Below, one piece after another: positions 22,201 through 34,165 of a stretch of DNA of 64,000 nt. Each line of letters starts with the position of its first letter. The first letter of the stretch is position 1. The position numbers and the translations under genes were made by a program. The stretch comes from Epinephelus fuscoguttatus. Taxonomy: Eukaryota > Chordata > Actinopteri > Perciformes > Serranidae. The DNA is taken from the NCBI RefSeq assembly GCF_011397635.1, contig NC_064758.1, positions 17,638,513-17,702,512 on the forward strand, in the 5' to 3' direction. Under the pieces are notes generated by a model. The model was not told where the DNA came from. It did no database searches and saw only the letters and a program-made list of their open reading frames with translations.

Positions 22201-23400
22201 CAATATTGCACAACCCAAACTGTTGCTAAATATGTCCTTTTTGGCTTTAAGATGTTTCTTTGCATTTGATCAAAAGGATCAGAATAATCAGGTCCATGCA
22301 GACAAAATAACAAAACATTAAATAAAAACTAAACAGATTAAAGTTTAAAAAAGGGCTGGGTTTTTTTTGTAAATCATATGGATATATTATGCTAAACAGT
22401 TCCATTGCTTTTTTATTTTTTTACTTTAGGGCTTTTAAATAAGAAACTCGTTATGAAACACACTAATGCCCTAATATGTGTACATAAAACTTTCCAAGTA
22501 CAACAAGTAAACAGTGTCATTTTAAGAAAAATTTTCACAGCGAAAAACTTTCAGGGAAAGCCAATCATGTTCATCAAGTCATAAAGCTTCAATACATAGG
22601 TTTGCAAAATAAATGATCAGTAGTTTCTGTATCATCACAGAATACACAGTTATTGGTTTCGATTTCAAATCGTTGGCGGTGCAAGTCACTGGATCGATTT
22701 TAGGAGACAAGCGATAATAGGAGTAGAATTATCATTATCATTATTTTTTTTTAATATATGTTTTACTGAATTTTTTAAGAAACTTTTTGCATTATTGCAT
22801 TGTTTTTGTAATTTTTTTTCTTTTTTTGGGGACAAATTCACTGGGGGTTTTTTCGGCCTGAGGCTTAGCCATTTTCTATTTGCTCTTTGGTTGTTTTACC
22901 TCTTTCCAATGCAGGACAAGGCTGTTTAGCAGAAAGTGAAGGCTCTGTAACTATGACTTGCGTTCAGGTCTTCACCCTGTCCTGATCCTGTGAGATTTTT
23001 TGTAAAGTTCATATCTTGAATAATAATTTAAACATTAAAAAAAAAAGTTATTTAGTTTTCTTCACAAAAATGAATAAAATGCTGTGATAAAGGTCTACTG
23101 TAAATATATTTTAAACATTCTCCTACACCTGTTAAAATCAAGATGGCCTCGTGACCCCCCCCAAGCTTTAGTGACCCTTAGTTTTGAGAACCAGTGTGTA
23201 TGTCTCTCTGATAAGCATAATTTAAAGCCCAACTGATAGCAGACCTGAACAGTCAGAAGCAGGTGTTCATACCAGTGACCAACATCTCATAACCTACATT
23301 TTCTAATTTTTAGCTTGAGATTTATCAGAAAGTGTAGGTGTACAAAATGTTTGACTCACAGTGTCTGTGTGTGTCTTTGTGTTGATTTGAACTAAAACTA
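22200..23400. other. Intergenic region, eif2s2 to chmp4b, no gene seen
   Basis: AT-rich with T-rich stretches and no open frame of interest. The human gene between these two neighbours (RALY) has no recognisable counterpart here. Confidence 0.6.
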
Positions 23401-24040
23401 CACGGAACAAAACTTTAAATGCAACACTTTTTGTTTGCCCCCATTTTCACAGGGTGAAGTTATAGATCTATGATTTTTTATGCACTCAACAGAAATATTT
23501 CTCTCAAATTTTGGTCTCAAATTTGTTAAAATCCATGTTCCATCCATGTCCATCCAGCTGGTGTGGCATATCAAGATGCTGATTAAACAGCATCACAACT
23601 ACACAGGTGTGCCTTGGGATGGTCACAATAAAAGAGGTTCTGAGCTGGTTAGGTGTACTGCCAAATTAACGGAAACGACACTGGAGACATCTCATGGTAG
23701 TGAAATGCACATTCCCTTCACGGGTAACAGCTCTGGTGGACATTCCTGCAGTCAGCATGCTAACGGCACGCTCCCCAAAACTTGTGTGTGATCAAACTGC
23801 ACATTTCAGTAGCCCTTTTTTTATGACCAGCTCAAGGCACACCTGTGTAGTAATCAAGCTGTTTAATCTGCATTTGGATATACCATACCCGGGACAGACT
23901 CTATCATAGTTTTACAAATTTGCTACCAAAATGTGAGAGAAATATCTATCGAGTGCATAAAGAAGTGTCATATCTTTAACTTAAACCTGTGAAAAATGGG
24001 AGCAAAAACAAAGGTGTTGTGTTTAAATTTTTGTTCAGTG
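23401..24040 (-). mobile_element. Tc1/mariner-type element, internally deleted, with TA target duplication
   Basis: The ends CAC.GAACAAAA.TTTAAA and TTTAAATTTTTGTTCAGTG are inverted repeats flanked by TA on both sides (23399-23400, 24041-24042). The inverted arms extend about 200 bp, including GGTGTGGCATATCAAGATGC on the left and its diverged partner on the right. Between the arms, about 170 bp on the minus strand still resembles the N-terminal start of a fish Tc1-like transposase (acidic GERAV-type, MLTAG, T.AV.RE motifs). The rest of the transposase is gone, so the element is a dead, non-autonomous copy. Confidence 0.75.
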
Positions 24041-24540
24041 TAGAATGATTTCCCAATTCATTGATTAGTTGACTGAAATTAATTGAAATATATTTGGATT
24101 TTAATTATCAAGTCAGTTTTCGAGCTAAAGTGGCACTCATCTGATGGCTTCAGGTTCTGACCAGGATTTGCTGCTTTATTTTGTCTTTGATCGGATATTA
24201 AATGTCCTTGGGTTTTGGGCAGCTGTTCAGACATCTCCCTGGGCTCTGGAAAATTATGACATATTATGATTAAAATGTCCTATTATGAATGACAAAACTA
24301 CAATTAAAGAATTGAAAACCTTTAATGATTTTGCAAATAATATTCTCATCTGGATAAATAAAACATAGAAATGCAAACATGCTTGTCCATCCGTCCTTGT
24401 GTTGTTTTTTTCCTATGTAAAAAATGTACAGTGTGACTTTGAAAAACTAAAGGAATCAACTCTTTAAACTCCAAAATGTTGTAGATTGACTATAATCTAA
24501 TCTTTTACAAACCACCATCTCCTCCAAGATGCAGTTAATA

Positions 24541-25573
24541 AGTTGTGACAATAGTTTATTATTATTATTTTTTCAACATTATACAATTTGAAACAAAAAC
24601 CCTTATGGGAAGGACTGAGACAGACAGAGCAGGATGAAACTGTTAGGTTTAACATCTCTCTTCCGAACCGTGCATTGTGATCTGTATTGTGATTTCCCAT
24701 CACTGCATGCTTCACACAACCTCGACAGAATCTCTCAGTGACGGCAGAAATACAGAATATAAAAAGAGACACATTTGGGATATTTACACCAAATAACAAG
24801 AACCACTGGTGAGAATGCCTTTGAGGCAGGGAGAAGTCGCTGAAATGTCGACAGGAGGCTAAGAGGAGGCGGGGAAGGGGCAAAGCACACGGCCTGAAAC
24901 AAAAGAGGAGGTTTGGATTCTGGCAAAAACACAGCTCATAGCTTATTCGTCCAGCTCATGCTCAGCTGTTCTCCTATTTTCAACAGCATTAACAAATAAC
25001 GGAGAGCAAAGGAGTGTTATTTTTGTTAAGAAGGGAAAAAAAAAGACATCCAGCCAGTTTAACGCCACAAACACAGGTAAATATGTGAGTCGGAAACAGA
25101 TTTTTCAGGATTAAGCCCCAGTGAAAATTCCCCTGTTGTCCAGTGATGTCAGTAGCGCCACACAGCCTCACACCACAGCTCCTCATCACACCACAGAGAT
25201 CATAACATCACACCTCAGTATGAACTCTGTGGGCACTGAAATAACCTCTCAGGAATAGAACCATTGAGTGCAAGTACTGTGTTGAAATTAAGGATAAAAA
25301 TATTAGGTTACTTTGCCAAGGTGTAGTAATATAGCTTCATTATAAAAGCCCCCAACTGGCTCGTTTGCTAAGCACCCCAGGGTCTCTGTATTTGTAAAGG
25401 GGATTGGGAAAACAAAGTATACAGCATTTTTGCCTTTTCTCGTGTTACGTAATGTCAGCGCACCTCAGACACACAGAAATACACTCATACACAACATCCT
25501 GTCAGTCCATTCATCCCCCCTTGCTCCTTTCTCTTCCCTCTCTGATGCAGGTATGATGTGGCAGATGCAGTGT
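24541..25573 (-). other. chmp4b: Probable chmp4b 3' UTR
   Basis: Non-coding stretch downstream of the chmp4b stop. A minus-strand AATAAA at 24555-24560 suggests cleavage near 24.54 kb and a 3' UTR of about 1 kb. Confidence 0.5.
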
Positions 25574-28500
25574 TTACATGGCTTCCATTGCCCAGCGCTG
25601 CAGGTCCTCCATGTCGTCCTCGTCTTCCTCTTTCTTGGCTTTTGTGCGTAAAAAAAAAGACAGTTGTGAGAGATTTGAGTGATACAGTGCGGTCATGTTT
25701 AGATGATCTCAGCTGGTTTCCAGACCTCATCGTAAGCTGGGGTCAACCTCTACTTTAAAGGGACAGTTCCAAAATCAAAAGTACATATTTTTCCTCTTAT
25801 CTGTAGTGCTATTTATCAGTCTAGACTGTCTGCTGTGAGTTTCAGGTATTCGAGGTATCGACAGTAGAGATGTCTGCCTGAAGGCGCTCAGCTTGTGGTG
25901 CTCAAAGTGCCAAAAACATACATTTGAAAAACTCAACAGCAATGTCTCTCTCCAGAAATCCTGACCCGGTAACTCAAGATAAACCACAGACCTTGTTGTG
26001 AGCATTTTCCTGAAGGAACTTTTCTTTATACTGAACTACACCAGCCCACCATATAACAGCGCAGTAGGAAGCATCCACCGCTAGTTCAACTAGCGTCATT
26101 TAGCTGGCTAACGTTATACCTCAGCAGAGAAGGTTGCTACTGATGTTCACATCTTGCGCTGTCAGAAGCGCATGATAAGATAAACACTTTCTACACAGCA
26201 GATATCTCAAACACTCTGCAACTCACACCAAATCAATCTAGATTGATAAATAGCAATGCAGGTAAGAAAAAAAAAATGCAGTTATGATTTTGGGGTGAAC
26301 TGTCCCTTTAACAGCTGAGCTTAACGCAAAAGTTCAACATTTTGAAAAATACAGTTATTTGCCTTCTGATACAGAGTGACATTACATGGGTGACCGGTTA
26401 TTACTGGTGTATAAGCAGGAAAGCTAAATTGTTGTTACTGTTCCAATGGGGGAATTTCACCTGATAATTAAGTCAGATAATGTGGATGACAGGAGATGGC
26501 ACTTAAACAAAGAACATGACAAAGAGCTCAAGGCATCAATCTGGCCTCAAAATTCCCCCCACCGCAATGTGATCGAGCATTCGTTCGACATGCTGGCACC
26601 TCAGAGGTACCACTGATCCACGGTGGTACCTTGACATGTCAAGGCATGGACACAGGACCTCTAGGGGGTGTTCTGAGGTGTCTGGCACCAGGGCTTTAGT
26701 GGCAGCTCTTTTCAGACCTGTCAGTTGTGATGGGCGGTACCAACACATCCCACAAAGTGTCAAACTATTTCTTTAACTTAAATAAATGAATACAGATGCT
26801 GCAGTCAGGTCCACAGAGTTGCTGTACCGGTTAATCCAAAGGCTCTTACCAGGTCTCGAAGGTAATGAAGTAGAAGGCACACTGGGGAGGGGGACATTCT
26901 CTGCTCCCCCAATCTCCAGCAGGTTTTTGTCCAGCTCCTCCTGTTCCAGCTCATCCAGCTCCGCCAGCAGCTCATCCTAACAAACACAGCGAGCAACACT
27001 CAAGATGAGGATAATCATGAACTAATTCATGCAAAGCCAAAACACCAAAGATATTTATCAAAGTAAAATGATACAGATTAAATATCAAATGCTGCCTTTA
27101 TTTTTCAATATTTCTCATTTGTTTTATCTGGTCCTAATCTTGTGTGTCTGTACACTTGGTGACTTAAACGTCTGAGAGTTTAATCAAAATACTTCAAGTC
27201 AGTTGACTGAGATTTCTAAAAGGAGTGTATTCATTCTTTCTGCTGTGTTATCCCCAAATGACTGAATACCATCAATTATGGTGAAAAGGGTCTATGAATA
27301 GGACCATTCAAAAATAAGGCAGCCTTAACGCTGGAGTAAAGACTCAGGAAACACAGAGGCCAACACACTGTGTTTAACCTGGTGGGCCACAAAACAGAGC
27401 TGATCAGTATCGAGGATGATGCTTAACTTTACTGGGTTAAACCTGTGTTATCATCAGTCCATCATTTGTTACTGTATGTTAACACAGAAGAAAAACATGT
27501 CCTCATGAATGTAAAAATCTTATATCTGAAAAGCATCGCCCACCTCATCGAACTCCTCTCCGAAGCCGACAGGTTTAGAAATGGCGTCAGATATTTCCTG
27601 GGCCAGTTCCTGCTGCTCTGTAATGTCCTGCATCAGGTCGTCCACCTTGTCAATGTCCCTGAAACGAAAAGCAGCGGGTGATTCACATGTGAGCAAATTA
27701 CATCTGAAGTGTAAGTTGGCAAAGGTATTTTAGCATTTAAGCAGGAAAATACGTACAATATTACTTTTGAGCCTGTTTGTTACTGGTAACATTATGATAA
27801 CATTTGGTGCTGATGGGTTTGGATTAGGGAGGTATTACTGCATGTGGGTCAAATCCTGGGCAAAGCATATTCCTTATAATCTTTCTATTGATTTAAAACA
27901 GACCGACTCTTTTTTTCATTCTCCCTGTAGTGCCATGAAGAAAATGGAGAAGCAGCAATCTACAAATATATTAGGCTTTTTTGCCGTTATTAGACAGGAC
28001 AATATTAAGCCTGAAAGGGGGAGAAAGACGGGGTGACATGCAGCAAAGGGCCACAGGCTGGTTAAAACCTGCGGCTGCTGCGGCACCCTGAGAAATAAGA
28101 TATTTTTATAAACACTGATTCACTTCAGTCCAATCCATCAATCAATCAAATTGTAAAGAATGTAAAGGTGTACTGTGCAGAACTGTCGGTCACTGTTTGG
28201 AAACACGCTCACCAGTCAAAGTGAAAGTCAACCCCAGATTCACTCTCGTTTTACATTTTGCCTCACTGTATTAGCATTATTTCTGTACTGTGCGTCTTGG
28301 TCTCTTGTGTGCTGCTGACAGTGTACCTGGTCACTACCATCACACACCTCCAATGGGTCATACGTGATGATTGAGAGGGATAACTTCTGTATGAGTCTGT
28401 ACGTTGTTTGTTTGACTGCAGTGATTGTACATATTTGATATGTTATAGTATTTTTAAAGTTCCTTTTTATATATTTTTATTGTTATGTTTCTATTCTATC

Positions 28501-31500
28501 TTTATGTTCCTGACGGTTGCAGTACTCTCTTAATGTGTTCAATGTATGTTTAATATACGCACCAAAGACCAAAGCATGTTCCTTCTAAGTGAATCCTGCT
28601 TTCTGATAAGCTTCATTCTGACCGTGATTCATTGTTTTTTGGGAAAATGCGCACAGTTCATCTTTAATCAGTGACTGGTACTCGCTCTTACATGTTTTCA
28701 TGGGCATTCTTCATGGCCTTGGCAGCGAAGCCCATGTTCTTGAGCACTTCAGTGTTGGTGTTAGCATTCTCCAGAGCCTCCCTCTGGAACTCGATGGTTG
28801 ACAGCGTGCCATCGATCTGGGCGAGCTGCTTCTCATACCTCTTCTTTCTTTTCAATGCCTGCAGAGCCGCTGAGGAGATCAAAAGAGAAGAGGAGGAGTC
28901 AGGACGAATAGATGTCACAAAAATAGATTTGGTTGTGTAGACATGATGTATAATGACAGTGAAGTAAAACTATGAGTCATGGGGATTGGTTTGTCCTTTG
29001 ACAGTCAGCACATATTTTGCTCTGTGAACTTACCACTTACCACTGAGTGGAATCATAAGATAAACCCTTACACACTAATCTACCATGTTAGTGACTGTTA
29101 CATCAGTGACAATAATTAGTCATAACTTGTGACTGGCACTTGGTTGATGAAATGGAAAAACTGGAAAGTAAAAAATGAAACAGCCCCAGCAGTCACGTGA
29201 CCAAAACCACTAACTCAAACCTGATAGGCTGTAGTGAAGCTATCAGACAGTCAGTGTCATGCTGGGTTGACTCATTGTGTGTCAACCTTTGTGAAGCTGG
29301 AGGAGGAAATATCTAGGGTAAGGTCAATGTACAGAAGGTATTCAAGCCAAGTACAAGAATATGCTTTTTTTTTTTTTTTTTTTTGTTGAAACCACTGTAA
29401 CACCAGAGACTGTGACTACTTTATCAACCTCCAGCGATTCTTTACCTAATGGATAACCTCAAGTATAGGTGAGGCAGGGCAATATAGAGTTATATCTCAT
29501 AATTGCAATAACAAATGATAATTTTTGCCCTGCTTGTGGCAACATAAATCAATCTCTTGGTGATTCTGTCAATTGGTTTCACCTCTTTCTCCAACACACT
29601 GAAAGCAACACATCTCAACAACTGCTGACTGCACTGGTGACCCCCTTAACTATTGTTTTGCACCACTTTTGGGTCAAAATTTTACTCTGATGTCTTTGAA
29701 ACTACTGCCCTGACTTCCAAAGTACACACTGGTTTATCAATAAATACTGATCCTGAATAATTAAAATGGGTTCAGCAGTATGGATTCACAGGTTCCAGCT
29801 GTGGTTTCTCGTTCTCTCCTGTTATTAATGTTTACTACAGACATTCTGCTGTTCTCTGCTGCTAATCAAGAAAGGAAAAGTTGTCAGTGTCGTGTTATAG
29901 CCTTGATATGTATTTATCTTTTAATAAAAACATAATTTTATGTCCCCAGTGTCAATCTATCGAAAACAGTATTGAATATCACTATTTTTCAAGATTTAAA
30001 AATGAGTTAAAAATTCCAGTATTGTGACAACACTACTGACGATATTTATCATCCCAGATGATTTATCATACATATTTGCTGACCCTGTCGATCTGTATTC
30101 TGGCAGTGTCATCGACCTTAAATGTCCATTTGCACACAAGTAATAATCATAGTAAATTCAACAATCAACCCACCACATTAATGAGCTTATTGATGTCAAA
30201 AGCACTGGTTCCCAACCTGGGGGTCCCAACTCCTAATGGGAGTCTTCTTGATTTTTAGGGGTGTAAAAAACTTTCTGAAAATTATACAGTATGCCTTTTA
30301 TCTCAACATTTCATGAGTGCTCTAAACAGACTCATGTCTGTTTAGAGCACTAAATGAAATTGTTATTTTTAAAGTTTAGATTATAATTCTACATATAAAT
30401 TTAAAAAAGAAAATCCTCACAGGAGTACAGGAAGTCCTGAACACAAGCTATAGTCATAGACCCTTCTGCTAAACAGCCTTGTGCTGTGTTAGAAAAGTAC
30501 GTAGTTAACATCACCAAAGAGCTAATAGAACAATAAGTGTAAGTGAGAAGGCAAGACCGAAGAAGCCTATTAAGAATGTATGATTGTTAAAAACCTAAAA
30601 AAGTACATAAAACAGAAAGAGAATCATAAAAAGTTCCTAAGAATATCAGGAAAACTCATCTCTGTTGTAATATTCACAGGAATTAATCTGCCCAAATTCA
30701 TCCAGATCACATATTTTACACAAAATTCCTGCAGTTACCGACTATTTCGGTTAAATGTACAGATTACCAGTTGTTCTGTGTTGCTGTTCTGTATTAAATA
30801 CGATATAAAAAAGACTTAGTCAGGGGTTGTCAGTTTACTCAATGATAGAAAAGGGGTCCCTTAAGGTCAAAGGTTGGTAACCTCTGATTCAGGGCAATGA
30901 ACTCCTATACGCTTGTATAGTGTATTTGTTTGTTATAAAAGGGTCTTCTGGTTACTGTATTATGTTTGTTCCCATATTACTGATGACAAACAACGTTATG
31001 GGTCTTTCTATTTGTTTCGTGGCATCATTATCTGCCATAGTAAACTCCCAGGCAGCTACAGGACCCGCTGGAGGTTTCTATGCGGACTTCTGACCAAGGT
31101 GCAAACACGCCCACCTCTCTGCCAGTAATATCAGGTCTGTTTAACATGTGCAACTTCGATATTCAATCCTTGTCCTGACACACTGAGCCAATATCTTTAC
31201 TGCCAGTCTCTCTGCGGTGGTATGTCTCACAGCTAACTGTAGCTGTGTCGCTTGCCACACCTTTAAATAAGTCTTTTTAAATAGCCACCGATCAATCAGA
31301 CGGAAATATATCACCACAGGTATGTTGGAAAAAGGTAAAGCTAGCGTTAAGAAGTAAAAGGAAACCCCTTATGGGATAACCTAATCAAATCTAACACACA
31401 CTCGATAAAAACATCCACTTATCTCGGGTGCTGTCTCCGTGAAAGCCACGGTAGGTGAGACTGCCAACACTTCTGACAGCTGGGCAAAGTTAGCCAACTT

Positions 31501-31777
31501 AGCTAACGTGCTAACAGTTAGCTTAGCTTTGTTGACCAGGCAATCTGAGGATACAGCGTGGAAACTATGAGAAAATACGCTCTGGTATCTCACCTCTTTT
31601 GTTTTTCGTGCCGTTTTTCTTGGCGATTTGCAGTTCCTGCTCGATCTTTTTCTCTAGAAATTCCTGCTTCTTCGTTAGCATCTCCTCCGTCTCTCGGAGT
31701 TTCTGGATCGCCTCCTGTGGGCTCGGTCCCTTTCCTCCTTTTCCACCTCCTCCAATTAGCTTTTGTATCCAAGCCAT
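25574..31777 (-). CDS. chmp4b: Charged multivesicular body protein 4b (ESCRT-III core subunit)
   Basis: CHMP4 is the Snf7 subunit that polymerises into ESCRT-III filaments and drives membrane scission at endosomes, the midbody, the nuclear envelope and wounds. Five exons: 31594-31777, 28692-28869, 27544-27658, 26850-26976 and 25574-25638, in phase, 222 aa (human CHMP4B 224). The protein starts MAWIQKLIGGGGKGGKG, then the Snf7 helices (KKQEFLEKKIEQEL, ALQALKRKKRYEKQL). The middle has GTLSTIEFQREALENANTNT. The acidic helix KPVGFGEEFDEDELLAELDELEQEELD and PLPSVPS link follow. The C terminus DDMEDLQRWAMEAM matches the ALIX Bro1-binding helix. The hydrophobic/Trp residues near the N terminus fit a membrane-inserting amphipathic helix. 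CHMP4C is less likely because the C-terminal insert of that paralogue is absent. The neighbour eif2s2 also fits CHMP4B. Confidence 0.94.
25755..26311. mobile_element. Foldback MITE with TTAAAGGGACAGTTC ends
   Basis: TTTAAAGGGACAGTTC at the left end is inverted as GAACTGTCCCTTTAA at the right end. The arms continue to pair for about 80 bp (TGCTATTTATCA.TCTAGA). It carries no coding sequence. It lies in chmp4b intron 4, about 115 bp from the last exon. An arm of the same family lies at 1-91. Confidence 0.7.
28163..28667. mobile_element. Candidate MITE in chmp4b intron 2
   Basis: AAAGGTGTACTGTGCA at the left and TGCGCACAGTTCATCTTT at the right are imperfect inverted ends about 500 bp apart. There is no coding sequence. 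Its right end is 25 bp from the exon 2 donor of chmp4b, so it hugs the splice site. Confidence 0.45.
29365..29384. repeat. Homopolymer T tract
   Basis: Twenty consecutive T in chmp4b intron 1. Confidence 0.85.
30203..30886. mobile_element. hAT-like MITE with internal hairpin
   Basis: The left end CACTGGTTCCCAACCTGGGGGTCC and the right end GGGGTCCC...GGTTGGTAACCTCTG are inverted, as in hAT/Charlie-type elements (CAG.GGTT..CAACC). The flanking 8 bp on the two sides do not match well, so the target duplication has decayed or the ends are off. A strong hairpin lies inside at 30308-30360. Confidence 0.55.
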
Positions 31778-31779
31778 AG

Positions 31780-31990
31780 TTGGAGTGCTACTATTACACT
31801 AATTGTGAAATAAAATAATAAAACGAATCTGCGAAACACACGGTGAAGTCGAGCTTTGCTACCTCGATGCTAGGCTACACTGACACTTCGCCCTAGCCTG
31901 AAACCTGCAAGGATTGTTGATGTTTTTCCACTTCCTGGAAAGGGCCCGATGACGTCATATTGCCCAATGGAATTTTGGGAGGGGCTTGTT
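31780..31990 (-). promoter_or_regulatory. chmp4b promoter region with CRE, ETS-like and CCAAT motifs
   Basis: Upstream of the chmp4b start codon are a CTTCCTGG ETS-like site (31931-31938), a full CRE palindrome TGACGTCA (31950-31957) and CCAAT on the plus strand (31964-31968), all within about 40 bp. There is no TATA box. The transcription start is not located; 31.8-31.9 kb is likely. Confidence 0.5.
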
Positions 31991-31999
31991 GTGTCTGTC

Positions 32000-34165
32000 T
32001 CCATCTGCTGGACAGCTGGAGCATCAACATGACTGTGTAGCTTTACTTTGCAATTATTATTTTATTTTAGGGTCTGTTTGTTACTTATTGGGTTTTATTC
32101 AACAACTTTAAATTGTTATATTTTGTATTTAATTTACCACAAACTGGGTATGGGCTAGTTTTCATCTATCATAGCTAGAAACTGTAAAAACAGAGACTAT
32201 CGTTGGCATTTTCAATTTCTGACGTTCCTTGGACATGTGTGACAAATGCTTGTCAGAAAAAAAACAAAACAAAAAAAATCTGAGCTTAAAATAGTAAAAT
32301 TTCATCAAAATCACTTTATTCTATGTCTCATTTAAAATGTAACTGATTGCACTAACTTTAAAAGTTTAATGCCTAATATATGGTGGTCATGCCTTTTTCT
32401 GTCAGTCACTCAGGAAGGCTCAAAGAAAAAGATCTGTAAGTTCAGAGAAGGTAAGAAATACATAAATAAAAATATAAAGTTACACTCCAGCCATCTTCCT
32501 CCTCTGATAAGAGGAGGAACAGTCCCTTACTCACTTATTTTAACGTTTTTTATTTTCTCTCCTGGCATCTTGTTCTCGGCATTATGCATAATTTCATTTT
32601 ATGACGAATTTCCATTTATATCTAAATGTTTCAAGAGTACCAGCAGGTGCACTGTCCTGCTGCAGTGAACCTGTGGCCACACCCAAACCACTGACATCAC
32701 AGCAGGTGTTTTCCATCAGCTGTCAGAGTCAATACACCCAGCACACAAAGGCACACATAACAAGAGGCTCTGTTACTATAGTGATGGTCCTGTACCATGG
32801 GGAATGTTTTCCCTTTAGACAGAAATTATTATTCAGATCAGAGAATTCTTATTTGTCCTATAACATGTGGAGAAAGGATCTGTAAGGTTTGGATGGGGTA
32901 CTCCAGCAATTTCATATAGCACCTATCAGAGGTAGGACCAAGTCACTGTTTTGTAAGTCACAAGTAACTCAAGTCTTTGCACTCACTCAGGTGTGGAGTC
33001 AAGTGCCAAGTCATAACTGAGAATTCCCGAGTCCCAAACGTTGAGTTTTGAGTCCTAATAAAGTCATTATGCACCCTTCACCAAAATGTAATGCCATTTT
33101 ATTAACAGTAATGACATTTTACAAAAATCATCAGTGCCTTTTAAATTGTGTTTTTATTTGTTAAAACAAGTTTGGTTAAACAAGTGTGACTGAACTTAAT
33201 CATAAAAACTAGTGCTGGATTTGCACTTTCATAGCTTACAGCACAATGTTGTATGTTTCTGTCCTGTCTTGTATTTCACTCATCTGGTGTGGGGAAAATG
33301 TTTATAACTTTTTCTTCTCATATTGGCTTGGGGGGAAGGTGTCAAGTATTTTCACGTCCAAAGGCTCACGTCCAAGTCAGGAGTCACTAGTCCAAGTTAG
33401 TGGTCAAAGCCCCAAAGATCCTAGAATTCCCACAATGCAACCAATATTATCCTTTCTTGGACATTCCCTATCAGGGAAATGGCGAAAATCTATGTAACCC
33501 CAGACTCCCACTTTGTAATAAAGGCTCTCTGTTAAATATATGCAGTCTGAAGGCCTTTGATTATGATAATGATAAACTGGAGGTGTCTTGCTGCCACGCT
33601 CGAGAAAAGAAAACTGATCAGTTTTCAGATAAGTTTGTTTTGACAAGATATTTTCATGCTATAAGAAGAAACTTTTCTTTTGATAATATTTATCTTAAAA
33701 TCATTTGTTATGACATAATAAAATGTTTCATGTTATGTGATCACTTAAATTATTATGAGAAATGTTTCATGCTTCTGTACCACCCAGAGCCTCTCAAGAC
33801 GTCCTACAGCTGTTAATGCATGAAGAGTAAATGGAGCTTCATGTGTAAAATTAGTGGAGTGCTCCTTTAACCTATTAAGAGCAGTTTATGGATTTTTTTC
33901 TTACATTTTTTTGGTACAAATAAACCATAAGGGCATTGACTTTCTGCACCTCTGATGCATTTTCTTGCTCTTTTAATATCAAACAGCCACAGCTACACAC
34001 TCACACACACAACACCACTCTTTTTTCAAATCTAAATTAAATGAGAAAACTTTTCACAGAAGCAGACAGTTGGGGGGTTGATGTATTTTAATTCATTATG
34101 ATGCTACATGATCCATGGTGGTTGTTTATTTTCTTCCTTTACTACAGTATGTTAATAACTTTGCC
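32000..34165. other. Intergenic region, chmp4b to vapb, no gene seen
   Basis: AT-rich with no recognisable coding sequence. The part 32925-33420 has many CAAGTC/GACTTG-type hexamers (AAGTCACAAGTAACTCAAGTC; CGTCCAAGTCAGGAGTCACTAGTCCAAG) and looks like a known kind of teleost dispersed repeat. The frame at 33400-33816 is inside or beside it and has no domain. Confidence 0.55.

Noticed and set aside
22200-24500. Possible raly gene between eif2s2 and chmp4b, as in human
   Set aside because: No RRM-coding exon is seen on either strand; the stretch is AT-rich DNA plus a Tc1 remnant.
25574-31777. Assignment as chmp4c instead of chmp4b
   Set aside because: The C-terminal serine/arginine insert of CHMP4C is missing, the length fits CHMP4B, and eif2s2 is adjacent as for CHMP4B.
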